DNA from: Rallus limicola
Taxonomy: Eukaryota; Chordata; Aves; Gruiformes; Rallidae
Direction: 5' to 3'
DNA: 64,000 nucleotides
Assembly (NCBI GenBank): GCA_022605955.1
Contig: JAKCOZ010000239.1
Location: forward strand, 248,001 to 312,000
In this document: piece by piece, positions 50,097 through 62,967 of the stretch
Layout: every line of letters begins with the position of its first letter
Numbering within the stretch: position 1 is the first letter of the stretch
The notes under the pieces: model-generated
Told to the model about the DNA's origin: nothing
The model's database searches: none
Seen by the model: the letters and a program-made list of their open reading frames with translations, nothing else
Made by a program: the position numbers and the translations under genes

Positions 50097-50295
50097 GAAG
50101 CTAGGCATGAAAGGCATAGCTTGTCTGAAACCTCCTAACAGGACACACAAGCAGACCCTGTCACTTTGGCTCTCAAACTTTTTCTTTTGCCTGGAAAGAG
50201 GGAACATGCCTGGAACCTCCTACGGTGCTTTTCTCGGCCCTAGCAGACTGCAGTTCAAAACATGCTAAACGTCCAGCAATAACTCCCAAAGTAAA
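50097..50295 (+). repeat. 199-bp monomer (third of three)
   Basis: The same insertion is seen with AAAC at 50,175, 5,743 bp after the second copy. After this copy the array keeps exact 198-bp phase to the window end: the last monomer start at 63,958 fits with no further indel. Confidence 0.93.
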
Positions 50296-50493
50296 GAAGC
50301 TAGGACAGAAAGGCATAGCTTGTCTGAAACCTCTTAACAGGACACACAAGCAGACCCTGTCACTTTGGCTCTCAGCCTTTTCCTTTGCCTGGAAAGAGGG
50401 AACATGCCTGTAACCTCCTACGGTGCTTTTCTCGGCCCTAGCAGACTGCAGTTCAAAACATGCTAAACGTCCAGCAATAACTCCCAAAGTAAA
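50296..50493 (+). repeat. Q-type monomer with a TAA-creating substitution
   Basis: The box reads CCTGTAACCTCC, with T at 50,411 where A monomers have G. This is one of only two stop-creating substitutions in the forward frame that is otherwise open through nearly all monomers. The matching monomers at 40,592 and 44,553 have the A-prime box instead, so this copy has also changed subtype. Confidence 0.85.
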
Positions 50494-50691
50494 GAAGCTA
50501 GGCATGAAAGGCATAGCTTGTCTGAAACCTCCTAACAGGACACACAAGCAGACCCTGTCACTTTGGCTCTCAGCCTTTTCCTTTGCCTGGAAAGAAGGAA
50601 CATACCTGCTACTTCCTACAGTGCTTTTCTCGGCCCTAGCAGACTGCAGTTCAAAACATGCTAAACGTCCAGCAATAACTCCCAAAGTAAA

Positions 50692-52671
50692 GAAGCTAGG
50701 CATGAAAGGCATAGCTTGTCTGAAACCTCCTAACAGGACACACAAGCAGACCCTGTCACTTTGGCTCTCAGCCTTTTCCTTTGCCTGGAAAGAGGGAACA
50801 TGCCTGGAACCTCCTACGGTGCTTTTCTCGGCCCTAGCAGACTGCAGTTCAAAACATGCTAAACGTCCAGCAATAACTCCCAAAGTAAAGAAGCTAGGAC
50901 TGAAAGGCATAGCTTGTCTGAAACCTCCTAACAGGACACACAAGCTGACCCTGTCACTTTGGCTCTCAGCCTTTTCCTTTGCCTGGAAAGAGGGAACATG
51001 CCTGGAACCTCCTACGGTGCTTTTCTCGGCCCTAGCAGACTGCAGTTCAAAACTTGCTAAACGTCCAGCAATAACTCCCAAAGTAAAGAAGCTAGGACTG
51101 AAAGGCATAGCTTGTCTGAAACCTCCTAACAGGACACACAAGCAGACCCTGTCACTTTGGCTCTCAAACTTTTCCTTTGCATGGAAAGAGGGAACATGCC
51201 TGGAACCTCCTACGGTGCTTTTCTCGGCCCTAGCAGACTGCAGTTCAAAACATGCTAAACGTCCAGCAATAACTCCCAAAGTAAAGAAGCTAGGACAGAA
51301 AGGCATAGCTTGTCTGAAACCTCTTAACAGGACACACAAGCAGACCCTGTCACTTTGGCTCTCAGCCTTTTCCTTTGCCTGGAAAGAGGGAACATGCCTG
51401 GAAGCTCCTACGGTGCTTTTCTCGGCCCTAGCAGACTGCAGTTCAAAACATGCTAAACGTCCAGCAATAACTCCCAAAGTAAAGAAGCTAGGCATGAAAG
51501 GCATAGCTTGTCTGAAACCTCCTAGCAGGACACACAAGCAGACCCTGTCACTTTGGCTCTCAGCCTTTTCCTTTGCCTGGAAAGAAGGAACATACCTGCT
51601 ACCTCCTACAGTGCTTTTCTCGGCCCTAGCAGACTGCAGTTCAAAACATGCTAAACGTCCAGCAATAACTCCCAAAGTAAAGAAGCTAGGCATGAAAGGC
51701 ATAGCTTGTCTGAAACCTCCTAACAGGACACACAAGCAGACCCTGTCACTTTGGCTCTCAGCCTTTTCCTTTGCCTGGAAAGAGGGAACATGCCTGGAAC
51801 CTCCTACGGTGCTTTTCTCGGCCCTAGCAGACTGCAGTTCAAAACATGCTAAACGTCCAGCAATAACTCCCAAAGTAAAGAAGCTAGGACTGAAAGGCAT
51901 AGCTTGTCTGAAACCTCCTAACAGGACACACAAGCTGACCCTGTCACTTTGGCTCTCAGCCTTTTCCTTTGCCTGGAAAGAGGGAACATGCCTGGAACCT
52001 CCTACGGTGCTTTTCTCGGCCCTAGCAGACTGCAGTTCAAAACTTGCTAAACGTCCAGCAATAACTCCCAAAGTAAAGAAGCTAGGACTGAAAGGCATAG
52101 CTTGTCTGAAACCTCCTAACAGGACACACAAGCAGACCCTGTCACTTTGGCTCTCAAACTTTTCCTTTGCATGGAAAGAGGGAACATGCCTGGAACCTCC
52201 TACGGTGCTTTTCTCGGCCCTAGCAGACTGCAGTTCAAAACATGCTAAACGTCCAGCAATAACTCCCAAAGTAAAGAAGCTAGGACAGAAAGGCATAGCT
52301 TGTCTGAAACCTCTTAACAGGACACACAAGCAGACCCTGTCACTTTGGCTCTCAGCCTTTTCCTTTGCCTGGAAAGAGGGAACATGCCTGGAAGCTCCTA
52401 CGGTGCTTTTCTCGGCCCTAGCAGACTGCAGTTCAAAACATGCTAAACGTCCAGCAATAACTCCCAAAGTAAAGAAGCTAGGCATGAAAGGCATAGCTTG
52501 TCTGAAACCTCCTAGCAGGACACACAAGCAGACCCTGTCACTTTGGCTCTCAGCCTTTTCCTTTGCCTGGAAAGAAGGAACATACCTGCTACCTCCTACA
52601 GTGCTTTTCTCGGCCCTAGCAGACTGCAGTTCAAAACATGCTAAACGTCCAGCAATAACTCCCAAAGTAAA
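50692..52671 (+). repeat. Five-monomer (990 bp) perfect-looking tandem duplication
   Basis: Units 50,692-51,681 and 51,682-52,671 abut. Each contains, in order, an A monomer, the three-monomer Q cassette and a B monomer with the rare CCTAGCAGG change (51525 and 52515). That change occurs nowhere else in the window. I see no difference between the units by eye, so this is among the youngest amplification events here. A third Q cassette follows at 53,266, seven monomers after the second, which fits the same series plus two added A monomers. Confidence 0.9.
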
Positions 52672-55245
52672 GAAGCTAGGACTGAAAGGCATAGCTTGTC
52701 TGAAACCTCCTAACAGGACACACAAGCAGACCCTGTCACTTTGGCTCTCAGCCTTTTCCTTTGCCTGGAAAGAGGGAACATGCCTGGAACCTCCTACAGT
52801 GCTTTTCTCGGCCCTAGCAGACTGCAGTTCAAAACATGCTAAACGTCCAGCAATAACTCCCAAAGTAAAGAAGCTAGGCATGAAAGGCATAGCTTGTCTG
52901 AAACCTCCTAACAGGACACACAAGCAGACCCTGTCACTTTGGCTCTCAGCCTTTTCCTTTGCCTGGAAAGAGGGAACATGCCTGGAACCTCCTACGGTGC
53001 TTTTCTCGGCCCTAGCAGACTGCAGTTCAAAACATGCTAAACGTCCAGCAATAACTCCCAAAGTAAAGAAGCTAGGCATGAAAGGCATAGCTTGTCTGAA
53101 ACCTCCTAACAGGACACACAAGCAGACCCTGTCACTTTGGCTCTCAGCCTTTTCCTTTGCCTGGAAAGAGGGAACATGCCTGGAACCTCCTACGGTGCTT
53201 TTCTCGGCCCTAGCAGACTGCAGTTCAAAACATGCTAAACGTCCAGCAATAACTCCCAAAGTAAAGAAGCTAGGACTGAAAGGCATAGCTTGTCTGAAAC
53301 CTCCTAACAGGACACACAAGCTGACCCTGTCACTTTGGCTCTCAGCCTTTTCCTTTGCCTGGAAAGAGGGAACATGCCTGGAACCTCCTACGGTGCTTTT
53401 CTCGGCCCTAGCAGACTGCAGTTCAAAACTTGCTAAACGTCCAGCAATAACTCCCAAAGTAAAGAAGCTAGGACTGAAAGGCATAGCTTGTCTGAAACCT
53501 CCTAACAGGACACACAAGCAGACCCTGTCACTTTGGCTCTCAAACTTTTCCTTTGCATGGAAAGAGGGAACATGCCTGGAACCTCCTACGGTGCTTTTCT
53601 CGGCCCTAGCAGACTGCAGTTCAAAACATGCTAAACGTCCAGCAATAACTCCCAAAGTAAAGAAGCTAGGACAGAAAGGCATAGCTTGTCTGAAACCTCT
53701 TAACAGGACACACAAGCAGACCCTGTCACTTTGGCTCTCAGCCTTTTCCTTTGCCTGGAAAGAGGGAACATGCCTGGAAGCTCCTACGGTGCTTTTCTCG
53801 GCCCTAGCAGACTGCAGTTCAAAACATGCTAAACGTCCAGCAATAACTCCCAAAGTAAAGAAGCTAGGCATGAAAGGCATAGCTTGTCTGAAACCTCCTA
53901 ACAGGACACACAAGCAGACCCTGTCACTTTGGCTCTCAGCCTTTTCCTTTGCCTGGAAAGAAGGAACATACCTGCTACCTCCTACAGTGCTTTTCTCGGC
54001 CCTAGCAGACTGCAGTTCAAAACATGCTAAACGTCCAGCAATAACTCCCAAAGTAAAGAAGCTAGGACTGAAAGGCATAGCTTGTCTGAAACCTCCTAAC
54101 AGGACACACAAGCAGACCCTGTCACTTTGGCTCTCAGCCTTTTCCTTTGCCTGGAAAGAGGGAACATGCCTGGAAGCTCCTACAGTGCTTTTCTCGGCCC
54201 TAGCAGACTGCAGTTCAAAACATGCTAAACGTCCAGCAATAACTCCCAAAGTAAAGAAGCTAGGCATGAAAGGCATAGCTTGTCTGAAACCTCCTAACAG
54301 GACACACAAGCAGACCCTGTCACTTTGGCTCTCAGCCTTTTCCTTTGCCTGGAAAGAAGGAACATACCTGCTACCTCCTACAGTGCTTTTCTCGGCCCTA
54401 GCAGACTGCAGTTCAAAACATGCTAAACGTCCAGCAATAACTCCCAAAGTAAAGAAGCTAGGCATGAAAGGCATAGCTTGTCTGAAACCTCCTAACAGGA
54501 CACACAAGCAGACCCTGTCACTTTGGCTCTCAGCCTTTTCCTTTGCCTGGAAAGAAGGAACATACCTGCTACCTCCTACAGTGCTTTTCTCGGCCCTAGC
54601 AGACTGCAGTTCAAAACATGCTAAACGTCCAGCAATAACTCCCAAAGTAAAGAAGCTAGGCATGAAAGGCATAGCTTGTCTGAAACCTCCTAACAGGACA
54701 CACAAGCAGACCCTGTCACTTTGGCTCTCAGCCTTTTCCTTTGCCTGGAAAGAAGGAACATACCTGCTACCTATAAAAGTGCTTTTCTCGGCCCTAGCAG
54801 ACTGCAGTTCAAAACATGCTAAACGTCCAGCAATAACTCCCAAAGTAAAGAAGCTAGGCATGAAAGGCATAGCTTGTCTGAAACCTCCTAACAGGACACA
54901 CAAGCAGACTCTGTCACTTTGGCTCTCAGCCTTTTCCTTTGCCTGGAAAGAGGGAACATGCCTGGAACCTCCTACGGTGCTTTTATCGGCCCTAGCAGAC
55001 TGCAGTTCAAAACTTGCTAAACGTCCAGCAATAACTCCCAAAGTAAAGAAGCTAGGACTGAAAGGCATAGCTTGTCTGAAACCTCCTAACAGGACACACA
55101 AGCAGACCCTGTCACTTTGGCTCTCAGCCTTTTCCTTTGTCTGGAAAGAGGGAACATGCCTGGAACCTCCTACGGTGCTTTTCTCGGCCCTAGCAGACTG
55201 CAGTTCAAAACATGCTAAACGTCCAGCAATAACTCCCAAAGTAAA

Positions 55246-57423
55246 GAAGCTAGGACTGAAAGGCATAGGTTGTCTGAAACCTCCTAACAGGACACACAAG
55301 CAGACCCTGTCACTTTGGCTCTCAGCCTTTTCCTTTGCCTGGAAAGAGGGAACATGCCTGGAAGCTCCTACGGTGCTTTTCTCGGCCCTAGCAGACTGCA
55401 GTTCAAAACATGCTAAACGTCCAGCAATAACTCCCAAAGTAAAGAAGCTAGGCATGAAAGGCATAGCTTGTCTGAAACCTCCTAACAGGACACACAAGCA
55501 GACCCTGTCACTTTGGCTCTCAGCCTTTTCCTTTGCCTGGAAAGAGGGAACATGCCTGGAACCTCCTACGGTGCTTTTCTCGGCCCTAGCAGACTGCAGT
55601 TCAAAACATGCTAAACGTCCAGCAATAACTCCCAAAGTAAAGAAGCTAGGCATGAAAGGCATAGCTTGTCTGAAACCTCCTAACAGGACACACAAGCAGA
55701 CCCTGTCACTTTGGCTCTCAGCCTTTTCCTTTGCCTGGAAAGAAGGAACATACCTGCTACTTCCTACAGTGCTTTTCTCGGCCCTAGCAGACTGCAGTTC
55801 AAAACATGCTAAACGTCCAGCAATAACTCCCAAAGTAAAGAAGCTAGGACTGAAAGGCATAGCTTGTCTGAAACCTCCTAACAGGACACACAAGCAGACC
55901 CTGTCACTTTGGCTCTCAGCCTTTTCCTTTGCCTGGAAAGAGGGAACATGCCTGGAACCTCCTACGGTGCTTTTCTCGGCCCTAGCAGACTGCAGTTCAA
56001 AACATGCTAAACGTCCAGCAATAACTCCCAAAGTAAAGAAGCTAGGCATGAAAGGCATAGCTTGTCTGAAACCTCCTAACAGGACACACAAGCAGACCCT
56101 GTCACTTTGGCTCTCAGCCTTTTCCTTTGCCTGGAAAGAAGGAACATACCTGCTACCTCCTACAGTGCTTTTCTCGGCCCTAGCAGACTGCAGTTCAAAA
56201 CATGCTAAACGTCCAGCAATAACTCCCAAAGTAAAGAAGCTAGGACTGAAAGGCATAGCTTGTCTGAAACCTCCTAACAGGACACACAAGCAGACCCTGT
56301 CACTTTGGCTCTCAGCCTTTTCCTTTGCCTGGAAAGAGGGAACATGCCTGGAACCTCCTACGGTGCTTTTCTCGGCCCTAGCAGACTGCAGTTCAAAACA
56401 TGCTAAACGTCCAGCAATAACTCCCAAAGTAAAGAAGCTAGGCATGAAAGGCATAGCTTGTCTGAAACCTCCTAACAGGACACACAAGCAGACCCTGTCA
56501 CTTTGGCTCTCAGCCTTTTCCTTTGCCTGGAAAGAGGGAACATGCCTGGAAGCTCCTACGGTGCTTTTCTCGGCCCTAGCAGACTGCAGTTCAAAACATG
56601 CTAAACGTCCAGCAATAACTCCCAAAGTAAAGAAGCTAGGCATGAAAGGCATAGCTTGTCTGAAACCTCCTAACAGGACACACAAGCAGACCCTGTCACT
56701 TTGGCTCTCAGCCTTTTCCTTTGCCTGGAAAGAAGGAACATACCTGCTACTTCCTACAGTGCTTTTCTCGGCCCTAGCAGACTGCAGTTCAAAACATGCT
56801 AAACGTCCAGCAATAACTCCCAAAGTAAAGAAGCTAGGACTGAAAGGCATAGCTTGTCTGAAACCTCCTAACAGGACACACAAGCAGACCCTGTCACTTT
56901 GGCTCTCAGCCTTTTCCTTTGCCTGGAAAGAGGGAACATGCCTGGAACCTCCTACGGTGCTTTTCTCGGCCCTAGCAGACTGCAGTTCAAAACATGCTAA
57001 ACGTCCAGCAATAACTCCCAAAGTAAAGAAGCTAGGCATGAAAGGCATAGCTTGTCTGAAACCTCCTAACAGGACACACAAGCAGACCCTGTCACTTTGG
57101 CTCTCAGCCTTTTCCTTTGCCTGGAAAGAAGGAACATACCTGCTACCTCCTACAGTGCTTTTCTCGGCCCTAGCAGACTGCAGTTCAAAACATGCTAAAC
57201 GTCCAGCAATAACTCCCAAAGTAAAGAAGCTAGGACTGAAAGGCATAGCTTGTCTGAAACCTCCTAACAGGACACACAAGCAGACCCTGTCACTTTGGCT
57301 CTCAGCCTTTTCCTTTGCCTGGAAAGAGGGAACATGCCTGGAACCTCCTACGGTGCTTTTCTCGGCCCTAGCAGACTGCAGTTCAAAACATGCTAAACGT
57401 CCAGCAATAACTCCCAAAGTAAA
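55246..57423 (+). repeat. Distant copy of the 29.5-31.7 kb segment
   Basis: About eleven monomers here match 29,503-31,680 at an offset of 25,743 bp (130 monomers plus three bases, the three being the +1 insertions between). Matches are GCATAGGTTG (29526 and 55269) and CTACTTCC (30018 and 55761; 31008 and 56751), with the same order of A, A-prime and B. The upstream TTTGTCTGG monomer also matches (29397 and 55140). This part of the right domain therefore came from, or shares a source with, the middle of the array. Confidence 0.78.
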
Positions 57424-59205
57424 GAAGCTAGGACTGAAAGGCATAGCTTGTCTGAAACCTCCTAACAGGACACACAAGCTGACCCTGTCACTTTGGCTCT
57501 CAGCCTTTTCCTTTGCCTGGAAAGAGGGAACATGCCTGGAACCTCCTACGGTGCTTTTCTCGGCCCTAGCAGACTGCAGTTCAAAACTTGCTAAACGTCC
57601 AGCAATAACTCCCAAAGTAAAGAAGCTAGGACTGAAAGGCATAGCTTGTCTGAAACCTCCTAACAGGACACACAAGCAGACCCTGTCACTTTGGCTCTCA
57701 AACTTTTCCTTTGCATGGAAAGAGGGAACATGCCTGGAACCTCCTACGGTGCTTTTCTCGGCCCTAGCAGACTGCAGTTCAAAACATGCTAAACGTCCAG
57801 CAATAACTCCCAAAGTAAAGAAGCTTGGACAGAAAGTCATAGCTTGTCTGAAACCTCTTAACAGGACACACAAGCAGACCCTGTCACTTTGGCTCTCAGC
57901 CTTTTCCTTTGCCTGGAAAGAGGGAACATGCCTGGAAGCTCCTACGGTGCTTTTCTCGGCCCTAGCAGACTGCAGTTCAAAACATGCTAAACGTCCAGCA
58001 ATAACTCCCAAAGTAAAGAAGCTAGGCATGAAAGGCATAGCTTGTCTGAAACCTCCTAACAGGACACACAAGCAGACCCTGTCACTTTGGCTCTCAGCCT
58101 TTTCCTTTGCCTGGAAAGAAGGAACATACCTGCTACCTCCTACAGTGCTTTTCTCGGCCCTAGCAGACTGCAGTTCAAAACATGCTAAACGTCCAGCAAT
58201 AACTCCCAAAGTAAAGAAGCTAGGCATGAAAGGCATAGCTTGTCTGAAACCTCCTAACAGGACACACAAGCAGACCCTGTCACTTTGGCTCTCAGCCTTT
58301 TCCTTTGCCTGGAAAGAAGGAACATACCTGCTACCTCCTACAGTGCTTTTCTCGGCCCTAGCAGACTGCAGTTCAAAACATGCTAAACGTCCAGCAATAA
58401 CTCCCAAAGTAAAGAAGCTAGGCATGAAAGGCATAGCTTGTCTGAAACCTCCTAACAGGACACACAAGCAGACCCTGTCACTTTGGCTCTCAGCCTTTTC
58501 CTTTGCCTGGAAAGAGGGAACATGCCTGGAACCTCCTACGGTGCTTTTCTCGGCCCTAGCAGACTGCAGTTCAAAACATGCTAAACGTCCAGCAATAACT
58601 CCCAAAGTAAAGAAGCTAGGCATGAAAGGCATAGCTTGTCTGAAACCTCCTAACAGGACACACAAGCAGACCCTGTCACTTTGGCTCTCAGCCTTTTCCT
58701 TTGCCTGGAAAGAAGGAACATACCTGCTACCTCCTACAGTGCTTTTCTCGGCCCTAGCAGACTGCAGTTCAAAACATGCTAAACGTCCAGCAATAACTCC
58801 CAAAGTAAAGAAGCTAGGCATGAAAGGCATAGCTTGTCTGAAACCTTATAACAGGACACACAAGCAGACCCTGTCACTTTGGCTCTCAGCCTTTTCCTTT
58901 GCCTGGAAAGAGGGAACATGCCTGGAACCTCCTACGGTGCTTTTCTCGGCCCTAGCAGACTGCAGTTCAAAACATGCTAAACGTCCAGCAATAACTCCCA
59001 AAGTAAAGAAGCTAGGCATGAAAGGCATAGCTTGTCTGAAACCTCCTAACAGGACACACAAGCAGACCCTGTCACTTTGGCTCTCAGCCTTTTCCTTTGC
59101 CTGGAAAGAAGGAACATACCTGCTACCTCCTACAGTGCTTTTCTCGGCCCTAGCAGACTGCAGTTCAAAACATGCTAAACGTCCAGCAATAACTCCCAAA
59201 GTAAA

Positions 59206-59403
59206 GAAGCTAGGCATGAAAGGCATAGCTTGTCTGAAACCTCCTAACAGGACACACAAGCAGACCCTGTCACTTTGGCTCTCAGCCTTTTCCTTTGCCT
59301 GGAAAGAAGGAACATACCTGCTACCTCCTACAGTGCTTTTCTCGGCCCTAGCAGACTGCAGTTCAAAACATGCTAAACGTCCAGCAATAACTGCTAAAGT
59401 AAA
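59206..59403 (+). repeat. Hybrid monomer: type B box with ACTGCTAAAG
   Basis: ACTGCTAAAG is otherwise linked to TATAAAAG in nine B-prime monomers, all left of 34.3 kb. Here it follows an ordinary B box with TCCTACAG. A crossover or conversion between the box and monomer position about 185 explains it. It is the only trace of this marker in the right domain and lies just before the second 22-monomer unit. Confidence 0.7.
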
Positions 59404-62400
59404 GAAGCTAGGACTGAAAGGCATAGCTTGTCTGAAACCTCCTAACAGGACACACAAGCAGACCCTGTCACTTTGGCTCTCAGCCTTTTCCTTTGCCTGG
59501 AAAGAGGGAACATGCCTGGAACCTCCTACGGTGCTTTTCTCGGCCCTAGCAGACTGCAGTTCAAAACATGCTAAACGTCCAGCAATAACTCCCAAAGTAA
59601 AGAAGCTAGGACTGAAAGGCATAGGTTGTCTGAAACCTCCTAACAGGACACACAAGCAGACCCTGTCACTTTGGCTCTCAGCCTTTTCCTTTGCCTGGAA
59701 AGAGGGAACATGCCTGGAAGCTCCTACGGTGCTTTTCTCGGCCCTAGCAGACTGCAGTTCAAAACATGCTAAACGTCCAGCAATAACTCCCAAAGTAAAG
59801 AAGCTAGGCATGAAAGGCATAGCTTGTCTGAAACCTCCTAACAGGACACACAAGCAGACCCTGTCACTTTGGCTCTCAGCCTTTTCCTTTGCCTGGAAAG
59901 AGGGAACATGCCTGGAACCTCCTACGGTGCTTTTCTCGGCCCTAGCAGACTGCAGTTCAAAACATGCTAAACGTCCAGCAATAACTCCCAAAGTAAAGAA
60001 GCTAGGCATGAAAGGCATAGCTTGTCTGAAACCTCCTAACAGGACACACAAGCAGACCCTGTCACTTTGGCTCTCAGCCTTTTCCTTTGCCTGGAAAGAA
60101 GGAACATACCTGCTACTTCCTACAGTGCTTTTCTCGGCCCTAGCAGACTGCAGTTCAAAACATGCTAAACGTCCAGCAATAACTCCCAAAGTAAAGAAGC
60201 TAGGACTGAAAGGCATAGCTTGTCTGAAACCTCCTAACAGGACACACAAGCAGACCCTGTCACTTTGGCTCTCAGCCTTTTCCTTTGCCTGGAAAGAGGG
60301 AACATGCCTGGAACCTCCTACGGTGCTTTTCTCGGCCCTAGCAGACTGCAGTTCAAAACATGCTAAACGTCCAGCAATAACTCCCAAAGTAAAGAAGCTA
60401 GGCATGAAAGGCATAGCTTGTCTGAAACCTCCTAACAGGACACACAAGCAGACCCTGTCACTTTGGCTCTCAGCCTTTTCCTTTGCCTGGAAAGAAGGAA
60501 CATACCTGCTACCTCCTACAGTGCTTTTCTCGGCCCTAGCAGACTGCAGTTCAAAACATGCTAAACGTCCAGCAATAACTCCCAAAGTAAAGAAGCTAGG
60601 ACTGAAAGGCATAGCTTGTCTGAAACCTCCTAACAGGACACACAAGCTGACCCTGTCACTTTGGCTCTCAGCCTTTTCCTTTGCCTGGAAAGAGGGAACA
60701 TGCCTGGAAGCTCCTACGGTGCTTTTCTCGGCCCTAGCAGACTGCAGTTCAAAACATGCTAAACGTCCAGCAATAACTCCCAAAGTAAAGAAGCTAGGAC
60801 TGAAAGGCATAGCTTGTCTGAAACCTCCTAACAGGACACACAAGCAGACCCTGTCACTTTGGCTCTCAGCCTTTTCCTTTGCCTGGAAAGAGGGAACATG
60901 CCTGGAAGCTCCTACGGTGCTTTTCTCGGCCCTAGCAGACTGCAGTTCAAAACATGCTAAACGTCCAGCAATAACTCCCAAAGTAAAGAAGCTAGGCATG
61001 AAAGGCATAGCTTGTCTGAAACCTCCTAACAGGACACACAAGCAGACCCTGTCACTTTGGCTCTCAGCCTTTTCCTTTGCCTGGAAAGAAGGAACATACC
61101 TGCTACTTCCTACAGTGCTTTTCTCGGCCCTAGCAGACTGCAGTTCAAAACATGCTAAACGTCCAGCAATAACTCCCAAAGTAAAGAAGCTAGGACTGAA
61201 AGGCATAGCTTGTCTGAAACCTCCTAACAGGACACACAAGCAGACCCTGTCACTTTGGCTCTCAGCCTTTTCCTTTGCCTGGAAAGAGGGAACATGCCTG
61301 GAACCTCCTACGGTGCTTTTCTCGGCCCTAGCAGACTGCAGTTCAAAACATGCTAAACGTCCAGCAATAACTCCCAAAGTAAAGAAGCTAGGCATGAAAG
61401 GCATAGCTTGTCTGAAACCTCCTAACAGGACACACAAGCAGACCCTGTCACTTTGGCTCTCAGCCTTTTCCTTTGCCTGGAAAGAAGGAACATACCTGCT
61501 ACCTCCTACAGTGCTTTTCTCGGCCCTAGCAGACTGCAGTTCAAAACATGCTAAACGTCCAGCAATAACTCCCAAAGTAAAGAAGCTAGGACTGAAAGGC
61601 ATAGCTTGTCTGAAACCTCCTAACAGGACACACAAGCAGACCCTGTCACTTTGGCTCTCAGCCTTTTCCTTTGCCTGGAAAGAGGGAACATGCCTGGAAC
61701 CTCCTACGGTGCTTTTCTCGGCCCTAGCAGACTGCAGTTCAAAACATGCTAAACGTCCAGCAATAACTCCCAAAGTAAAGAAGCTAGGCATGAAAGGCAT
61801 AGCTTGTCTGAAACCTCCTAACAGGACACACAAGCTGACCCTGTCACTTTGGCTCTCAGCCTTTTCCTTTGCCTGGAAAGAGGGAACATGCCTGGAACCT
61901 CCTACGGTGCTTTTCTCGGCCCTAGCAGACTGCAGTTCAAAACTTGCTAAACGTCCAGCAATAACTCCCAAAGTAAAGAAGCTAGGACTGAAAGGCATAG
62001 CTTGTCTGAAACCTCCTAACAGGACACACAAGCAGACCCTGTCACTTTGGCTCTCAAACTTTTCCTTTGCATGGAAAGAGGGAACATGCCTGGAACCTCC
62101 TACGGTGCTTTTCTCGGCCCTAGCAGACTGCAGTTCAAAACATGCTAAACGTCCAGCAATAACTCCCAAAGTAAAGAAGCTTGGACAGAAAGTCATAGCT
62201 TGTCTGAAACCTCTTAACAGGACACACAAGCAGACCCTGTCACTTTGGCTCTCAGCCTTTTCCTTTGCCTGGAAAGAGGGAACATGCCTGGAAGCTCCTA
62301 CGGTGCTTTTCTCGGCCCTAGCAGACTGCAGTTCAAAACATGCTAAACGTCCAGCAATAACTCCCAAAGTAAAGAAGCTAGGCATGAAAGGCATAGCTTG

Positions 62401-62967
62401 TCTGAAACCTCCTAACAGGACACACAAGCAGACCCTGTCACTTTGGCTCTCAGCCTTTTCCTTTGCCTGGAAAGAAGGAACATACCTGCTACCTCCTACA
62501 GTGCTTTTCTCGGCCCTAGCAGACTGCAGTTCAAAACATGCTAAACGTCCAGCAATAACTCCCAAAGTAAAGAAGCTAGGACTGAAAGGCATAGCTTGTC
62601 TGAAACCTCCTAACAGGACACACAAGCAGACCCTGTCACTTTGGCTCTCAGCCTTTTCCTTTGCCTGGAAAGAGGGAACATGCCTGGAACCTCCTACGGT
62701 GCTTTTCTCGGCCCTAGCAGACTGCAGTTCAAAACATGCTAAACGTCCAGCAATAACTCCCAAAGTAAAGAAGCTAGGCATGAAAGGCATAGCTTGTCTG
62801 AAACCTCCTAACAGGACACACAAGCAGACCCTGTCACTTTGGCTCTCAGCCTTTTCCTTTGCCTGGAAAGAAGGAACATACCTGCTACCTCCTACAGTGC
62901 TTTTCTCGGCCCTAGCAGACTGCAGTTCAAAACATGCTAAACGTCCAGCAATAACTCCCAAAGTAAA

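Larger units (their letters stand above)
41780..50691 (+). repeat. 29-monomer (5,743 bp) repeat overlapping the previous one
   Basis: Sixteen monomers at 41,780-44,948 match 47,523-50,691 at 29 monomers plus one base. Markers are ACAG junctions (42185 and 47928; 44562 and 50305), TATAAAAG (43286 and 49029), CTATCTCC (43680 and 49423), the insertion (44432 and 50175) and CTACTTCC (44870 and 50613). The copies differ at 47,955 (TTATAA instead of CTCTTAAC), at 49,68x (normal GTCCAGC) and at 50,411 (TAA-creating T). The overlap with the 20-monomer repeat means the shared segment has been duplicated at least twice. Confidence 0.86.
55246..62571 (+). repeat. 22-monomer (4,356 bp) repeat
   Basis: Fifteen monomers at 55,246-58,215 match 59,602-62,571. 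Shared markers are GCATAGGTTG (55269 and 59625), CTACTTCC (55761 and 60117; 56751 and 61107) and the double rare change AAGCTTGGACAGAAAGTC (from 57,821 and 62,177), found only in these two places. That change creates an AAGCTT site. Mismatches cluster in one monomer (about 56,240 versus 60,596, where the second copy has AAGCTGACC and the A-prime base) and at two junctions, as expected from short conversion tracts. Confidence 0.88.
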
